Positions 24,238 to 36,800 are shown, counted from the first letter of the stretch. The stretch is 64,000 nt of DNA from Condylostoma magnum (GCA_920105805.1 CAKKTI010000045.1:20852-84851), one strand, 5' to 3'. Numbers and translations are program-made. The notes: generated from the sequence alone by a model not told the origin.

Positions 24238-24750
24238 ATGTCCTCAGGCCCATAATCCGCCGAAGATTTACCATCAACTGAGGAATTATTAGAAAAATAC
24301 AAAAACAAGCTTGCGGCCTAACAACACTCAGGACAGTCAGCAGAGGAAATATTCTCAAACTTAGAAAGGAAGAGTTAGCAATTACAACAATTCTTATTCC
24401 AGCATTTCGATCTATTAGAAACTCGCGATAAGTTTATACTAGAACGTTCAGTTAAGAAGCATTTGAAGTTAAACCTACTAAGCTTTACAGCAGCTATAGC
24501 TGGAAATATAAGTCTAAGGCATCTTACAGCTGGAAGGATTTTTGATCTTCCTTTCATTGCCCGATTTGGTATAAGATCAGCAGTTTTCTTTACGCCGCTG
24601 TACTTTACAATGAGTAAGAGTTATCTGCAGTATTAGAGAATTACTTTGTATTTAGAAGACAAATATATTGATAGGGTAGACATGTTCGTAAAGACAGGAG
24701 ATCCAAAAACAGTGAATCCTAATTTTGACGAGGAGAATGGAATGATTTGA
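24238..24750 (+). CDS. Small membrane-associated protein, unknown
   Basis: A 170-residue protein from ATG 24238 to TGA 24748-24750. The first 70 residues are polar with a coiled coil (LERKSQQLQQFLFQ). The middle has two hydrophobic stretches, LNLLSFTAAIAGNISL and RSAVFFTPLYFTM, with basic residues between them, so one or two membrane segments are likely. The C-terminus is acidic. It may sit in a mitochondrial or other organelle membrane. No family recognised. Confidence 0.6.
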
Positions 24751-24844
24751 TATGTTAGCTAAACCTTTTAATAAAATGTGTTGTAATATCAATTGTAATA
24801 AAGCATATCTATATTATTTAATAATCAAATTAGTTAATTAATAC

Positions 24845-25363
24845 TTATTTTAAGCTTTTTATTATTAAATCTTTATAGTTTATTTTTCTCTTATTATTAC
24901 TTCCTCTACGCTGTATTAAAACATTATTATTATAAACTCTTACTTCTAAAGGCTGAGGACTTTGGGATTTAACCATCTATGTTTAATAGAACCCTGTTTG
25001 CTTAGGTTTGCCTTAAATCCCTGCTAATTTCCCTGGCGAATATCCTCAAATTACGTTATTGATCTTTTAATACCTCACAGTTTCTAATCTGCGGCTTGAG
25101 ACTGCATGTTTTCCATGTAAGATTCTATACTTATAGCTTATAGGATTAAAATCTCTATTCTTTGCACTAGAAGAAAACAAAGGCTTCTACTCCCTAGGCG
25201 TAAAGCTATCAATTCCTAATAAAGGCTGTGACAATGACTACTACAGCCTGCTACTTCCCCATTTACTCGTAACTTTCGGTAAATTAATAATTTTACTACT
25301 TTCTTCACTACTAGTTTTAACACCTATTGCCTCCTTGTTGTATTTAAACCCATAGCCCTTCAT
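24845..25363 (-). CDS. Small basic protein, unknown
   Basis: A 172-residue Ser/Lys/Gln-rich protein from ATG 25363-25361 to TAA 24847-24845. It starts with a short aromatic and basic stretch, MKGYGFKYNKEA. Pro/Gly-containing segments such as WGYSPGKLAGIQGKPKQTG lie further on, and the tail is basic. No catalytic motif is seen. The gene is divergent from the trehalose gene with at most 57 nt between starts, and 94 nt separate its stop from the convergent neighbour. The longer standard-code open frame antisense to the trehalose gene only partly overlaps this gene. Confidence 0.5.
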
Positions 25364-25420
25364 TTTGTAAATATGTTTAAAACAGGAAATCCTTCTTTGC
25401 AAAAGCACAATGCTCGCTAT

Positions 25421-27847
25421 ATGAATGTGAACGAGGTAGTTCCAACACGTCTCTAACTGAACAAGCTGACTATTCATAAAGATCTGCAAGACGTACCCGG
25501 TGTTATTGTAGTTATCCATAAACTTCCAGTTAATCTCGTCCATAATACAGATGGAACATTCACGGCTACTATTGACGAGACCAGAACCTATATCCACGGG
25601 TTCATTGATATTGGACTTCCCATCAAATGGGTCGGATTCCTGGATAGAAGCATTGAGCCAAAGTACAGAGAAGCAGTAGAAGAAGCTCTGGATTTGATCA
25701 ATTGTAAAGCTATTTTTGTAGATTAAGAGAACTATAGGCAAGGAATCACAATGTTTGCGAAAACTAGAATCTGGTAACTGTTTCATTACGTTACTTTGAG
25801 AATAGAGGAAACTGGGGTAAATTATTGCGAGAAGAATGTAAGAGAGTGGACTTCTTTCAAAGCAGTCAATATGGAAATTGCCCGAAACGTTCTTGAGATA
25901 TACCAGGAAGGGTGGTTTATATGAATATACGACTATCACAACATGATGGTCCCTGGGTTTCTTAGAATGCAGAATCCGAACCTGGTGATAGGCTATTTCC
26001 AGCATATTCCTTTTCCTTCTAATGAGTTTTACTCAATGTTTCCTTACCGTAGTGATATTCTAAGATCATTACTGTGCTCTAACTTGATAGGATTTAACGG
26101 TTATGACTTTAAAAGGCATTTCTTGAACTCCTCTACATATATTCTTAATTTAGTAGCGACTAATTAAGGAATTGATGCACTGAGTAAGGGGGGTTGCTAT
26201 GTGAGAGTAGGCGCTTACCCTGCCAGTATGAATACTTAGAAGTTGCAGTGCTTATTGGATGACCCAGAAGTGCTAGAGTATGCTGAGGAGTACTAATAAG
26301 CATTTGCAGGGAGGAAAATTATTCTAGGCCTTGATAAGCTCGATGGACCTAAAGGAGTTATGCATAAGTTATTGGCTTATAGCAGATTTTTAAAGGAGAA
26401 TCCTGAATGGAGGAACAAAGTCATTCTTTTGCAATTCTTAGGCGATGCTGCTAAAAACGCTAGTCTCTATGATAAGCAAAGGTTGTTGAATCAAATCAAT
26501 GAGTATGTAACTAAAATTAACGGTATCTATGGGGATTTCGGAGGTATGCCAATCCAGCACTTCTGCTAAGATTTAGAGTACAAGAAGTTAGTGGCTTTGA
26601 TGTCTGTGGCAGATTGTCTCTATGTTAATTCCTTGAGAGACGGTATGAGTCTGGTGGCTTTAGAGTACGTGGCAATCTAACATAGAAAAAAGGGAGTTCT
26701 TATACTAAGCGAGTTCACAGGGGCTTAATAATCTTTAGCTAGTGGTGCTGTAGTAGTAAACCCATGGAATCTAGAAGAGTCTTCTAGCAGTATAAAGCTA
26801 GCCCTGGAAATGAACGATGAGGAAAGAGAGAGCAGATACGACAGAATGCTTAATTACCTTACAACTCATAAATCCTACGACTGGGCATGCAGATTTCTTA
26901 GAGATTTGCGATCATCTAAGGAAGAACTTACATTTACTGGTAAAATTCCTTAATTAATTCCAGTGACAGAGATTCTAAGCTCCTTGCATCAATCTAAAAA
27001 GCGTTTAATAGTTCTCGGAGTGCTAGGCACCATAGCAGAACTGCCTAAATCCAAGTTGAACCCTTTGCAATTTCAGCGTATGATATACGTTCCATACCAA
27101 ATCAAGCAAGATATCCGCCAGTTGGCCTCAGATCCCCGCAATGTAGTGGTTTTATTCAGCGAGCTTAGCATAAGAGACATGGATAGACTCTTCCTGGGAC
27201 TTCCATTGTACTTAGTTGCAGAAAGTGGATATTATTACAAGCTTGGAACAGAGTCGGCTTGGGAAAGATTGCATGAGACTTGTGACTTATCGTGGAGGGA
27301 AGGAGCTATTTAGATATTCTAGGATTTTAAGGAAAATACCCCTGGATCTTACATAAACGGAGCAAATGATGACGGAGTGTGTGTATCTTGGAACTACGGC
27401 TCAAGTGCATGCAGTCATGATTACCAGAATGCTCAGGCAAGTAATGTTATTGTCAACCTGACTAGAGGGCCTATATAACACGGCAATGCGGACATTCTTA
27501 CATCTGAGTTTGCTATTGAGGTCCGACCCCTGAAAACAAATGCCCACACAGTAATAGAAAAGCTTCTAAACGAGATAGGAGGAGGTGAGTAATTTGACTT
27601 TACCTTTGTACTTGGGAGATTCAACCAAAGAGATGAGGATATTTTCCGATACTTCTCTGGGAATTTAAGAGAACTTAGTAGAAGGTCAAGTTACTCAAGT
27701 GATGTTGTAGAAGAGGTGCAGGCCAGTACCAAGTGGTTATGTACACCAGACAGGTAAATCACCTTTGCAGACTACTACGTTTCCGACATAAAGGGACTTA
27801 TATCGACAATTGCCTGTTCTCCTTAGTTAACTAGCTAACCTTTTTAA
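25421..27847 (+). CDS. Trehalose-6-phosphate synthase/phosphatase-like protein (class II)
   Basis: About 808 residues (824 if ATG 25373 is used). A GT20 trehalose-6-phosphate synthase domain fills residues 20-500. WIYDYHNMMVPGFL has Trp as TGA on its left edge (25922-25924). GYFQHIPFPSNEFY, LIGFNGYDFKRHFL, GLDKLDGPKG, LRDGMSLVALEYVA and a following ILSEFTGAQQSL complete the fold. The C-terminal 270 residues form a HAD/trehalose-phosphatase-like domain, but the nucleophile motif that is normally LDYDGTL reads VLGVLGTI, without either Asp. Two synthase residues are also altered: the loop SNRLPV is IHKLPV, and Arg in GLDRLD is Lys. The protein may be regulatory rather than catalytic, as for some plant class II proteins. 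The end is TAA 27845-27847, 9 nt from the convergent stop. Confidence 0.93.
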
Positions 27848-27856
27848 ACTGAATTA

Positions 27857-30175
27857 TTAACTAATTGTCTCCGCATATGGCAGTAGAAAGTGGTATGGTA
27901 GTTCCAGATACTGAAAATGCCATATGAGGTTCCAGAAGATCATAGGATTGTATACTCTGAACCGATTCAACTCTACCTTCAACTCAAATTCTCTCAGTAC
28001 ATCAACCACTAAGCTTCTCATGATAAAGGGAGATATCAATAGAGTGTCTTCTATACTATCTCCTACCCTCACACTCAGCATAGGCATGATCATTTCCTAG
28101 CAGTAGTAGCATTTTGAGCCGTAGTTCTTTGATGAGTGGTCCCATCCTTGCTTTATCTACTCAAATGTTTGGTGATTCTAGCATACACTGCATTGCACGG
28201 CCAGATCAAGGCTAAAGGAGTTGCCAGTCTACTACTCACCGGGCCTAGTGTGAATTCTTTCTCGCAGAACTTCGCTTTGGGAGTTATTAGTGTATTAAAA
28301 CTCAGATATATTGTTGTACATTATCGGCTGGGCTCGATCGGATATCTGTGTCATCAGCCGTTGCAGGAGTTAAAGATCCCAGGCATTGAACTAAATCTTA
28401 TATGTGTTCATTTGCCCAAATATCCAAATTCCTATAGCTGGGTCCAGGGATTGACAGGATTTTAAAAGAGTGTTGAAAATTTGTTTGGAAGGTTTGCGAG
28501 ATGTACCGAGCTTTTGAAGCGCGTATTGGAGTTCAGATATTAGGGACTCGTATTCTTAAGCGTCTTATTGCCAGAGACAAGCTGCCCATAGTTCTATTCA
28601 ACATAGAAGAGTGGACTCATCAGCGTTTAAAGATAGAATCACTCTATTTCCATCAGCTAAAGGCAATATTTCACTTTCTTAAAATGTTGGAGGCTTTTCA
28701 AAAGGAATACTGTATTTTTGCAGATTATCATAGTTGAAAGTAGGGAAAATAGAATAATCTTACTTATATACTGATGTTGTGGATAGGGTAAACACGGTAA
28801 ACCGTTCTCATCTTCTCTGCGATTCGTCATCTAAGAACGGAGTAGGAATCTTCTTACGTATTAGACGAGATCTATTGAGCTTTTAGGCAATACTCTCGTC
28901 AAAATACACTACTTCAAAATGATCGTCTTAGTCTTCTAGATGGATTCTTGCCTGGCAGAAGTTTGCAAACATCTGTGTTTGCAGTAAATCTCTAAAAAAA
29001 GGCCTTGAGTCACTGCTCTGAGATTCTATAAACTGCTGGGTTTAAAAAAGACTGCCTGGGTTGTTGATATCCATGTTTGATAGATCCATGTATTTCTTGT
29101 AATGCTGAAAAATACTCACAAAGAATTTAAGAAAAACAAAGCGAAGTTTTATTTAATCTTCTTATTTAAGCACGTTTCTGTTGCTTTAAAATGATTTATA
29201 TAGTTTCTTAATATCTGATGCCAACTTTTTGCCGTAGTGACTAGGAAGCTTAGGTGGTTTTTAGTTGAGTTACAATATATTCATAGTATCCAAATCAATT
29301 ATAAGGCAATCTTATGGAGCTCTTTCTAGGATTTAATCTAAACAGGAAGCATCAAGCCCGAATATGTAGTTAATAGGGGAGAATAAGTAGTCAATTAGAT
29401 CATTAGGCAATAAGGGCACATAAATCATATGCCATTTAAAGGGGAATAGTAGGGAAATCATTCCTATACTAATAGCAGTTAGTTTTTAAGGATTAGCAGA
29501 GACAAAAATTATACTTCTCTCAACTGCTAGTTATCTAAAAAGCAGTAATAAGTCTTTCATTTTCACTCACTCCAGAATAGTCCCTAAATCAACATCAAGC
29601 AATGGAAGATCATTCACAGGTGGACGGGCAAATTGTATGTTAACATCATTTAAACTAAACTCAACCCGTACAAGTCCTCTTGAAGGTAGAGGAATTCCAA
29701 GACAAATCTATGCAACAAATGCTTCAAAGGGAGCTTTATTATTCTTCTTAGATACTTCAAATAAACTTTAAACCAATCTCATCAAACTTTGTAAAAACAT
29801 ATGACGCGAGATAAGAACTAGGCATTTTGGTTAAAACACTTACTGATATGGCTCGTAGAATAAAAGATTAGCACAATAAATCTTATGTCCTGTTTCATTA
29901 GTAAGAATATAGCTATATACACTAGTCGCCTGAGGCTTAGGAACTGTAAAGAAATTGTTGAAAAAAGCAAACTAAGTAAAACTCACCTGTTAAATCGATT
30001 CTGGAACTGCAAAATTTCCACGCTTGCATTCAGGAAACTAAAATAATAAAGCAGGGTTTAAGGGCTCTTGCTATTGTAAATGCTGCTCTATATTATCTGC
30101 TCCTAACACTAATAAGTAATCAACAACTGTTTGGATTTAATTACACCAGCTTTCAATCTCAGATTTGATTTCCAT
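27857..30175 (-). CDS. DENN-domain protein (DENND4-like)
   Basis: A 772-residue protein from ATG 30175-30173 to TAA 27859-27857. The N-terminal half is a tripartite DENN module that activates Rab GTPases by nucleotide exchange. It contains VYSYILTNETGHKIYC, LLFYEP and KCLVLISRHMFLQSLMRL in the upstream part. FPFKWHMIYVPLLP then DLDTMNI lie in the core, and YFDESIAQKLNRSRL in the downstream part. A pentatricopeptide-like stretch follows (IFNTLLKSCQ with GIWIFGQM). A Cys-rich piece, CSVCQNHQTFEQIKQGWDH then CYYCQEMIMPML, resembles the DENND4 C-terminal region. It would act at endosome/Golgi membranes. Its start lies 14 nt from the start of the kinase gene. Confidence 0.92.
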
Positions 30176-30189
30176 TTATAAAATTGCAG
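30176..30189. promoter_or_regulatory. 14-nt spacer between divergent start codons
   Basis: Only 14 nt (AT-rich) separate the two ATGs of the DENN and kinase genes. Any core promoter must be bidirectional or lie within coding sequence, unless the true starts are further in. The match of MGC at the kinase N-terminus to a lipidation signal supports the kinase start. Confidence 0.5.
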
Positions 30190-31692
30190 ATGGGGTGTAT
30201 TTGCATTAAAAATTAATCAGAAAGTGTAAGTTAACCTGAGCCTTAGCCAATCTCACATGTATAAGTGTAATTTGATAAATTTGATATTAAAAAGGTGATA
30301 AGCCATTGCCTAGATTTATAACTGAAAGCATGCACCTTTATCAAATTAAAACTGACAGATATATAGGACAGATACGAATTATTAGATGTGCTAGGAAAAG
30401 GAGGGTTTGCTACTGTTTATAAGGCTAGAACATTGGCAAATGGAGAGATAAGAGCTGTCAAGTAGATTAAGAAAAGCAGAGTTAATGATATAAATCGAAT
30501 ATCTCAAAAGGAGTTTGAAATTCTGAGATAACTAGATCATCCTCATATACTAAGGATATATGAGTTATTTGAAACACAGGATTATTTCTATATAGTAAGC
30601 GAGCTGTGCAAAGGAGGTGAACTGTATTCTACTTTATTACAGTACAGACGTCTTAATGAGCAAAAGGCTGCTTAAATAATAAAACAGATTCTATAAGCTA
30701 TATCCTACTCTCATAGTTAAAAGATAATTCACAGGGATCTAAAGCCGGAAAACATTCTATTACACTAAACTGGTATTGATGATCTGTAAATCTCACTAGC
30801 TGATTTCGGAAACGCTTGTTTTTATAATATAAACTAATCTCTAAAAGGACTGTTTGGGTCATGTTATTACATAGCTCCAGAAATGTTCCACTCAAGCTAT
30901 GATGAAAAAGTTGATATTTGAAGTATTGGGATTATTATGTATGTTATATTAACTGGTAGGGCGCCCTATTCAGGCAATAATGAGCGAGTTATACTGGCAT
31001 AGGCAGAGCAGCAGCCTTTTCAGCCTGTAAGAAGCCAATGCTTTGTATCTAACGAAGCTTTCAGTCTACTGTAATCTCTTCTAGCAGTCAATTCCAATCA
31101 ACGCGTAAGTGCAATGTAAGCCTTACAACATCCTTGGTTTTAAAAGGTAATTAAGGAACAACCTCTTGACATAACACAGTCTTTGGACTAAATTAAAAAG
31201 TTTTACTGTAATGTCAAACTTAAAGAAGCAGTACAGATTTTTATAACTACTCAGATGCTAAGTAAGGAAGATATGCTAGAAATGCGGCAAGTATTCATAA
31301 AACTTGATGCAAATGGGGATGGATGCATTACTTATTAAGAATTGACGTAGGTTATGAGCCAATATACTTAAGAATGATAAAACGAAGCTAATGAAATAAT
31401 GAAAAGATGCGATGCAGATAGCAGTGGTAAGATAGAATACACTGAATTCCTGAAAGCCTGTGCTGATTGGGAAAGATTAATGTGTTAACAGTACCTAGAA
31501 GAAGCTTTTAAAGTTTTCGATTAGGATAACAATGGCACTATTACTGCCGATGAGATAAGAATTGCTTTAGAAGGAGATTAGCACGCAGATGATAAGGTAT
31601 GACAGTAGATTATCGCAGAGGTTGATAGTAATAATGATGGAGAGATCAGCTTACATGAGTTTTTAGAAATTATGAGTAAGAATTTTGATTAA
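30190..31692 (+). CDS. Calcium-dependent protein kinase (CDPK)
   Basis: A 500-residue protein with the full CDPK architecture. The N-terminus MGCICIKN suits N-myristoylation at Gly2 and palmitoylation of the Cys residues, so membrane attachment is expected. The kinase domain (about 58-320) shows LGKGGFATVY, AVKQI, HRDLKPEN, ADFGN, YYIAPEMF and DIWSIG, where Trp244 is TGA (30919-30921). A junction helix follows. Four EF hands come after it, with loops DANGDGCITYQE, DADSSGKIEYTE, DQDNNGTITADE and DSNNDGEISLHE, all with good Ca2+ ligands. Calcium binding should release autoinhibition. The end is TAA 31690-31692, directly next to the stop of the convergent gene. Confidence 0.97.
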
Positions 31693-32412
31693 TTACTTAT
31701 ATTTACTGTTAAAAGGATGTATTGGAGAGCATTGGCCTTGAGGAGATTGCATTAAGGTAGAATTGTTTGTGCGGGTCGGACATAATTAAATTTTTCTTCT
31801 ATTGTTTTTCTATTTGATTGCTTTAATTTCATAGCTGTTTTATTGAGATTTGGGTCGTCTTATTGGACTATCCAGATCCATGGATTCCTCTTGGTTTTAT
31901 ATACAATGTAATTAATCTGGTAGAAATTCTATATTATGGCCTGTACTGTGTATCACATTTTAAAAGGTTTATTACATTGTATTAGGACGGATTTCTCTTA
32001 TAGGATTTACTCTTAAGTATCCAAAATTACCGTACATTTTTTAACTGTTGTCACTTTATCTAACAAAACTATTACTGCAGTCTAAGCTTTTGAAACTGAA
32101 CTCTTTAAAGTTATTTACATATAATCTACTAGCAAAGCTATTAGATACTCTGTAAGACGGGCTTTTTGTCTTATATTGTTTTAAATAAGACCTTCTATTA
32201 ACTGTAGAAGGAGTAGACTTTCTATTCACTCTTATTTTTTTTAACTCAGACTTATACACTGGTTGCTTTTATTTCAGTATATTTCTTACTTTAGCCAAAC
32301 TGTCTTATTTCTTGCTCGTATGCTATCAAATTTAAATATCTGTATAAATAGGCTAGTACCTTCTGTAATACTTCCCTGCTTAAATAAGCTCTTCACATTC
32401 TGTTTTTTCCAT
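31693..32412 (-). CDS. Basic Ser/Asn-rich protein, unknown
   Basis: A 239-residue basic protein from ATG 32412-32410 to TAA 31695-31693. It is rich in Lys, Arg, Ser, Asn and Gln, with motifs such as RVNRKSTPSTVNRRSYLKQ. Hydrophobic content is low, so it is probably disordered. No domain is recognised. Support comes from composition, a frame consistent with its ends, and the tidy fit between the kinase stop and the next divergent gene. Confidence 0.5.
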
Positions 32413-32441
32413 AATTTATACAACGAATTTCCATAAATAAA

Positions 32442-33743
32442 ATGCTTAGAAAATTTTCTTGGAAGGTTGCTTTAGACAGATTAAGCTAATATAATACTCT
32501 GCAGCCTAGCGAGTACTACTAAACTTGTGATTAAATAACCAACTCTGATTTTAATCCTATACATAATCCCAGTGCAGTAACCTAACTATCTACTATAATG
32601 AAAAATTATTACAATATTACAGGAGAAATTCATTAAACTTTATACTATAAATCAATCAGATCCGCCCTTGTAGACTAATCATTCATGTAATAATTGACCA
32701 TAGCCTAAAAAGCGGATATTTTATCAAGTTTGGCAGATATTCAATTTTTTAATGAGCCAAAATTAGTACAGGATATAGTTATTGAAGTATAAGAAAAGCT
32801 GCAAAAGTCTAAGGTAAATGAACTTACAATGCCTATTGCTAATAAATTACTTCAAGGAATGCAATTAAGCAACTTTTTAAGCTATAAAGTAATTGCTGCA
32901 ATTGAAGAAATGATTCTAAAGCATTCTTTTCCTCCTGGATTATTTAATAATGACAGTCTGCCTAATTTACTAACAACATATGCCAACTTAAACTTATCAC
33001 TTGAAACTTTATAAGAACTTATATTAAGTGTAGTAATCCCTGAAAAGTTTAAAGATTTAAATGATATTGGGAAAATTTAAACAATTTTAGCTTTAGGAAA
33101 AATGAATTTATTGGATTCTTAAATATGGGAAAAGTACTTAGAAAAAGAGTTATTAAAAGTAGATATTACCAGGCTAAATCCTATAGAAAATAACTAATTA
33201 TACCAGACTATTGTAATGCTAGAAGTTTTAAACCCTGAATTGACTCCTAAATCTGACATTTATAGTGAAATACGAGATGCTGCTATACAACAGTAAATGC
33301 ATCATATTGAAACCAATAGGCCTTAATAACTACAGTATTTAGCTCCTACCCTCAATTAATAGAAAAAAGGAGTCAATAGTAGCATTTCCGTAGTGAAAAT
33401 ACCTTAAAATTATCCCATAACACAATTTTAGTTAGAAGTTGCCAATGCACTTAAACAATTGATGAAATAGTTCACTATAGAGTACAGAACACCTTATCCC
33501 TATGTCATTGAAGTAGATGCTTTTGTGCCCCCTAATATTGCTATAGAAGTTTAAGGGCCAAGACATTACATCAATATGACTTTTTCACCAAATGGTAAAA
33601 CATTGTTAAAGCGTAGGATATTAGAAAAGCTAGGATATATCATTGTAGAAATTCCTTATTTTGTATGGGACAATATTCCAAAAGTACAACACAAAACATC
33701 ATTAAAGAAAATTATACAAGAAATATCGAAAATATCAGGATAG
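32442..33743 (+). CDS. RAP-domain protein, probably organellar RNA-binding
   Basis: A 433-residue protein from ATG 32442 to TAG 33741-33743. The N-terminus MLRKFSWKVALDRLSQ is basic and amphipathic like a mitochondrial presequence. The middle is a helical-repeat region of about 300 residues. The last 75 residues match a RAP domain: AIEVQGPRHYINMT, TLLKRRILEKLGYIIVEIPY and FVWDNIPK. RAP proteins (the FASTK group and octotricopeptide proteins) work in mitochondrial or plastid RNA processing and ribosome biogenesis. Two further in-frame TAA codons follow the assigned TAG. The gene is divergent from the basic protein (29-nt gap) and converges on dynein (69-nt gap). Confidence 0.85.
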
Positions 33744-33812
33744 TAATAACCGTTTATCATTATAAATATAGAAATATAAGCATAACTAGTTTCACAATTA
33801 AGATATAAATTA

Positions 33813-36800
33813 CTAATCATCTAATTGGGTTAATAACGCCACTCCCCTTTTAACCCAATGCCTCGACGGTACATCAGTAGGCAAACTTATAAACATAACA
33901 AAATTAGTTGAATGTCCAGTGGTCTTCAGTACACCTCTTCTCTCACTAGTCCTATACAATGGGCAATCATAGCAATTCTCATTAGTCCTTTCTATAACAG
34001 GTTTAAAATTGATCAAAGGGCCGTCAGTATAAAGAACCTTGGGATCAGATTCAGCCAAAGCTCCAATACTTGAATCCCATTATGCTCCTTCCAAAAACAT
34101 TCCATCTACCAATACACCCTCTTCTACATTTTCCACTCTATCATATGATACTATCTCAAAGTCAAAATCGATTTCATCAATAGGAATTTACTTTTATCTT
34201 GCGTAGTTTTACAAAATACTCGTTAAAAATCCATGAGTAAAGAAAAATCTAGAAATATTGAAAATTTAAGGAATTCCTTCATCTATCCAAGTTTAGAAAA
34301 ATGTTAGTTTTTACTTGAAATCCTGTATATAAGATCCCAGAGGCTTTAAAGAAGGATAACTGCTTTTCTTCCATACTTAGGGCACTTTACCATCAAATAA
34401 AGACCTTATAGAAGACTCAAGTACACTTGACATGGTCATTTACCCAGCAATGGCTTTAGAAATATCCTTTAGGTTCTATTTAATAACTCTAAGCAAGTTA
34501 TTATACCTTTAAACCTCTTGAATAAGCACAGTGTTCATACTTTAGGTATAACTTGAAGGAAACTTTTAGTACACAATTGCTTCATCGAATTATTCAGGTA
34601 AGTCATTTGTAATGTTTAAAGCTATTTCATTTACTCGAGTGTCAAACTACCCTGTTCCTCCATCCTTATCAGCTCCTTATTGGGTAATTAACAGACTGTC
34701 AAAGAATAATTATGACTCTTGTTAATTTTTAGTGATATCAGCATTAGCATGTAGCCCGTATACCTCCGGTGGAGCCTTTAAAGGTAGTTCTTCTATATAC
34801 GCTATATAAGAGTTGTAATCTCCAGTAGGAGGTGCGTAGTATATAGGATATTCCTTACAAAATACATAATCATTATTGAAAATAGAAGGTGTGTAGTAAT
34901 CTTGTAATAAAGTAGAAATCAGGATACTGTCTTTCTAATCAGTTACTCTTCCACCAAAATTACATACTCCGGTAAGATATGTAAGAGCTTTAAACGGTAC
35001 AAAATTATACTAGTTTAAAAATATCTGCAGTTACTATACACTTATTCTTAAATCACTCTCAGTAAAATCATATATTTCATTCCAGCCCAGTGGCCCATAA
35101 AGCCTTCTTTCTTATATAACAGCGTTAAAGAAGCAGAGTCCAAAAAGCAGTTTTTTCCATTGCATTTCTTGTCTGCATCCATTGAAACTTGAAGGATCAG
35201 CAATAAAGTCTTTATTATAAGACCCTGTAAGATTAGCCTTAAGACCCTTTGGAGGCTCATTAGTCATTTTAAGTCCATTCTGCAGTAAAGTAACAGGAAA
35301 TTGTTCAGATGGGTAAGATGTAAGCCATAGTCTGAAATCACGTCCAGGTCCCTTTGCCTCTGCTTGTATGTCAGTCACTATTTTCTCCAATGTAGGAAGC
35401 CAGCTTACTGCCAAATGACAGTTTTACAGTAAAACCCAATCTCCCTGCTCTAATGACTGTCTTATGAGCTACGCTGCCTTTTCTCCTTAGCCCTGTCCTA
35501 ATGATTTTGTGTATAAATTCTTTCTTTTTGAATCTGCGAATTTTTTAAGTTGACGGAATGGATCAGATCCCGGAGACAAAATAAAAATCAACGGAGCATC
35601 TCTATAGCTGTCTTTATACACGTCTTTTAGTTTGAAAGGCACAGTTTACACAAACTCCTCCCCTAGGTTTTCTACTATGAATTACGAAGCAGAGTACACC
35701 ATGGCATCTGGCCTTATGCATCGCAGTAACATCAGTTTCTGGAAACCTGATATCTTACTTTACAACTAGTCTGGATAAGTTGCAGTGTATGGATTAGATG
35801 AGTTAAAAACTTGCTCCCATGCTTCTATATTCAGCTAAATTGATTCCTTTAAACCTTAGAAAACTTGGAAATTAGATAAATGGCATAATTCAGACCACAT
35901 TTTATCCTATAGCCAAGAAACTGCTGGCTTTTCTGGTAGTTTTTCATCTAAGCTTATCCCTCCGATCATTAGGAACCTGAGCTCATCTTGGTCCAATGTT
36001 CCTTTATACTCCATGAATTTGAGACAAAGGGTAAAAGCAAATAATAATCTGTCCTTTTCAAACAAAGATCTACAAATGTTTACAAATAGGGTTTTTGTAA
36101 AGTAATTTTATAGGTTTGATAACCTTTAGTCAAGATCATCTCCATTTTCTGATTCTCTTATAGCTCTTATGAACAGCCCATTGAAGAAATCTATAGAGTA
36201 CTAGTACATTGGGTCTATGTTTCCTAGATCTGTTATGCAGAAGAACAAAAGAGCCATTTTTTCCGAGAATGGCTTGTACTCTAGTCTAGCTTAGTCGATT
36301 TATGCTTCTGTTTCCTTAGCTTACTCTTGTTCTTACTCTATTTAATTACTTATGAGCTTACTTTATGATAAAATTTATATAGCTTCATCGTCATCCAATA
36401 TACTGCCTTGACTAGAGCTAAGGACATATAAAATCCTATTCCTTGTTTGTTTAAGCTTTGCTTGGTTTTCTGCGTTTTTGATTATCAATTACTCTTTGTT
36501 TCTTTCTAACTCAGGTTATTCTTCGGCTACTACAGTTGCTAATAATTAGTCAGCTAATCCTTCTGGAGTAATCATGAAATTTAGTAGTTGCACTTTTACT
36601 AGGATTTCTGGTAAATAATGAGGATTTCTCTTCCTAGTAGTCATATACAGTCTAAAATCATCATTATACTCAACTTGCTTTTCTCCTAATTTTATACTAT
36701 TTTTGTATACTTGTTTGAATAGTACAGGGTCTAAGCTAGGTTCTAAATCTTCCTATACATTTTCTATTAGAATTGACTTACCTAGAACAATTCCTGTTTC

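Noticed and set aside
25241-26005. 254-residue minus-strand open frame antisense to the trehalose gene
   Set aside because: Most of it is the shadow of the plus-strand GT20 domain. Only the part downstream of ATG 25363 is kept, as the 172-residue gene.
28136-28737. Two plus-strand open frames after the trehalose gene, first taken as its extension
   Set aside because: The minus strand here encodes the Cys-rich C-terminal part and PPR-like region of the DENN protein in one continuous frame.
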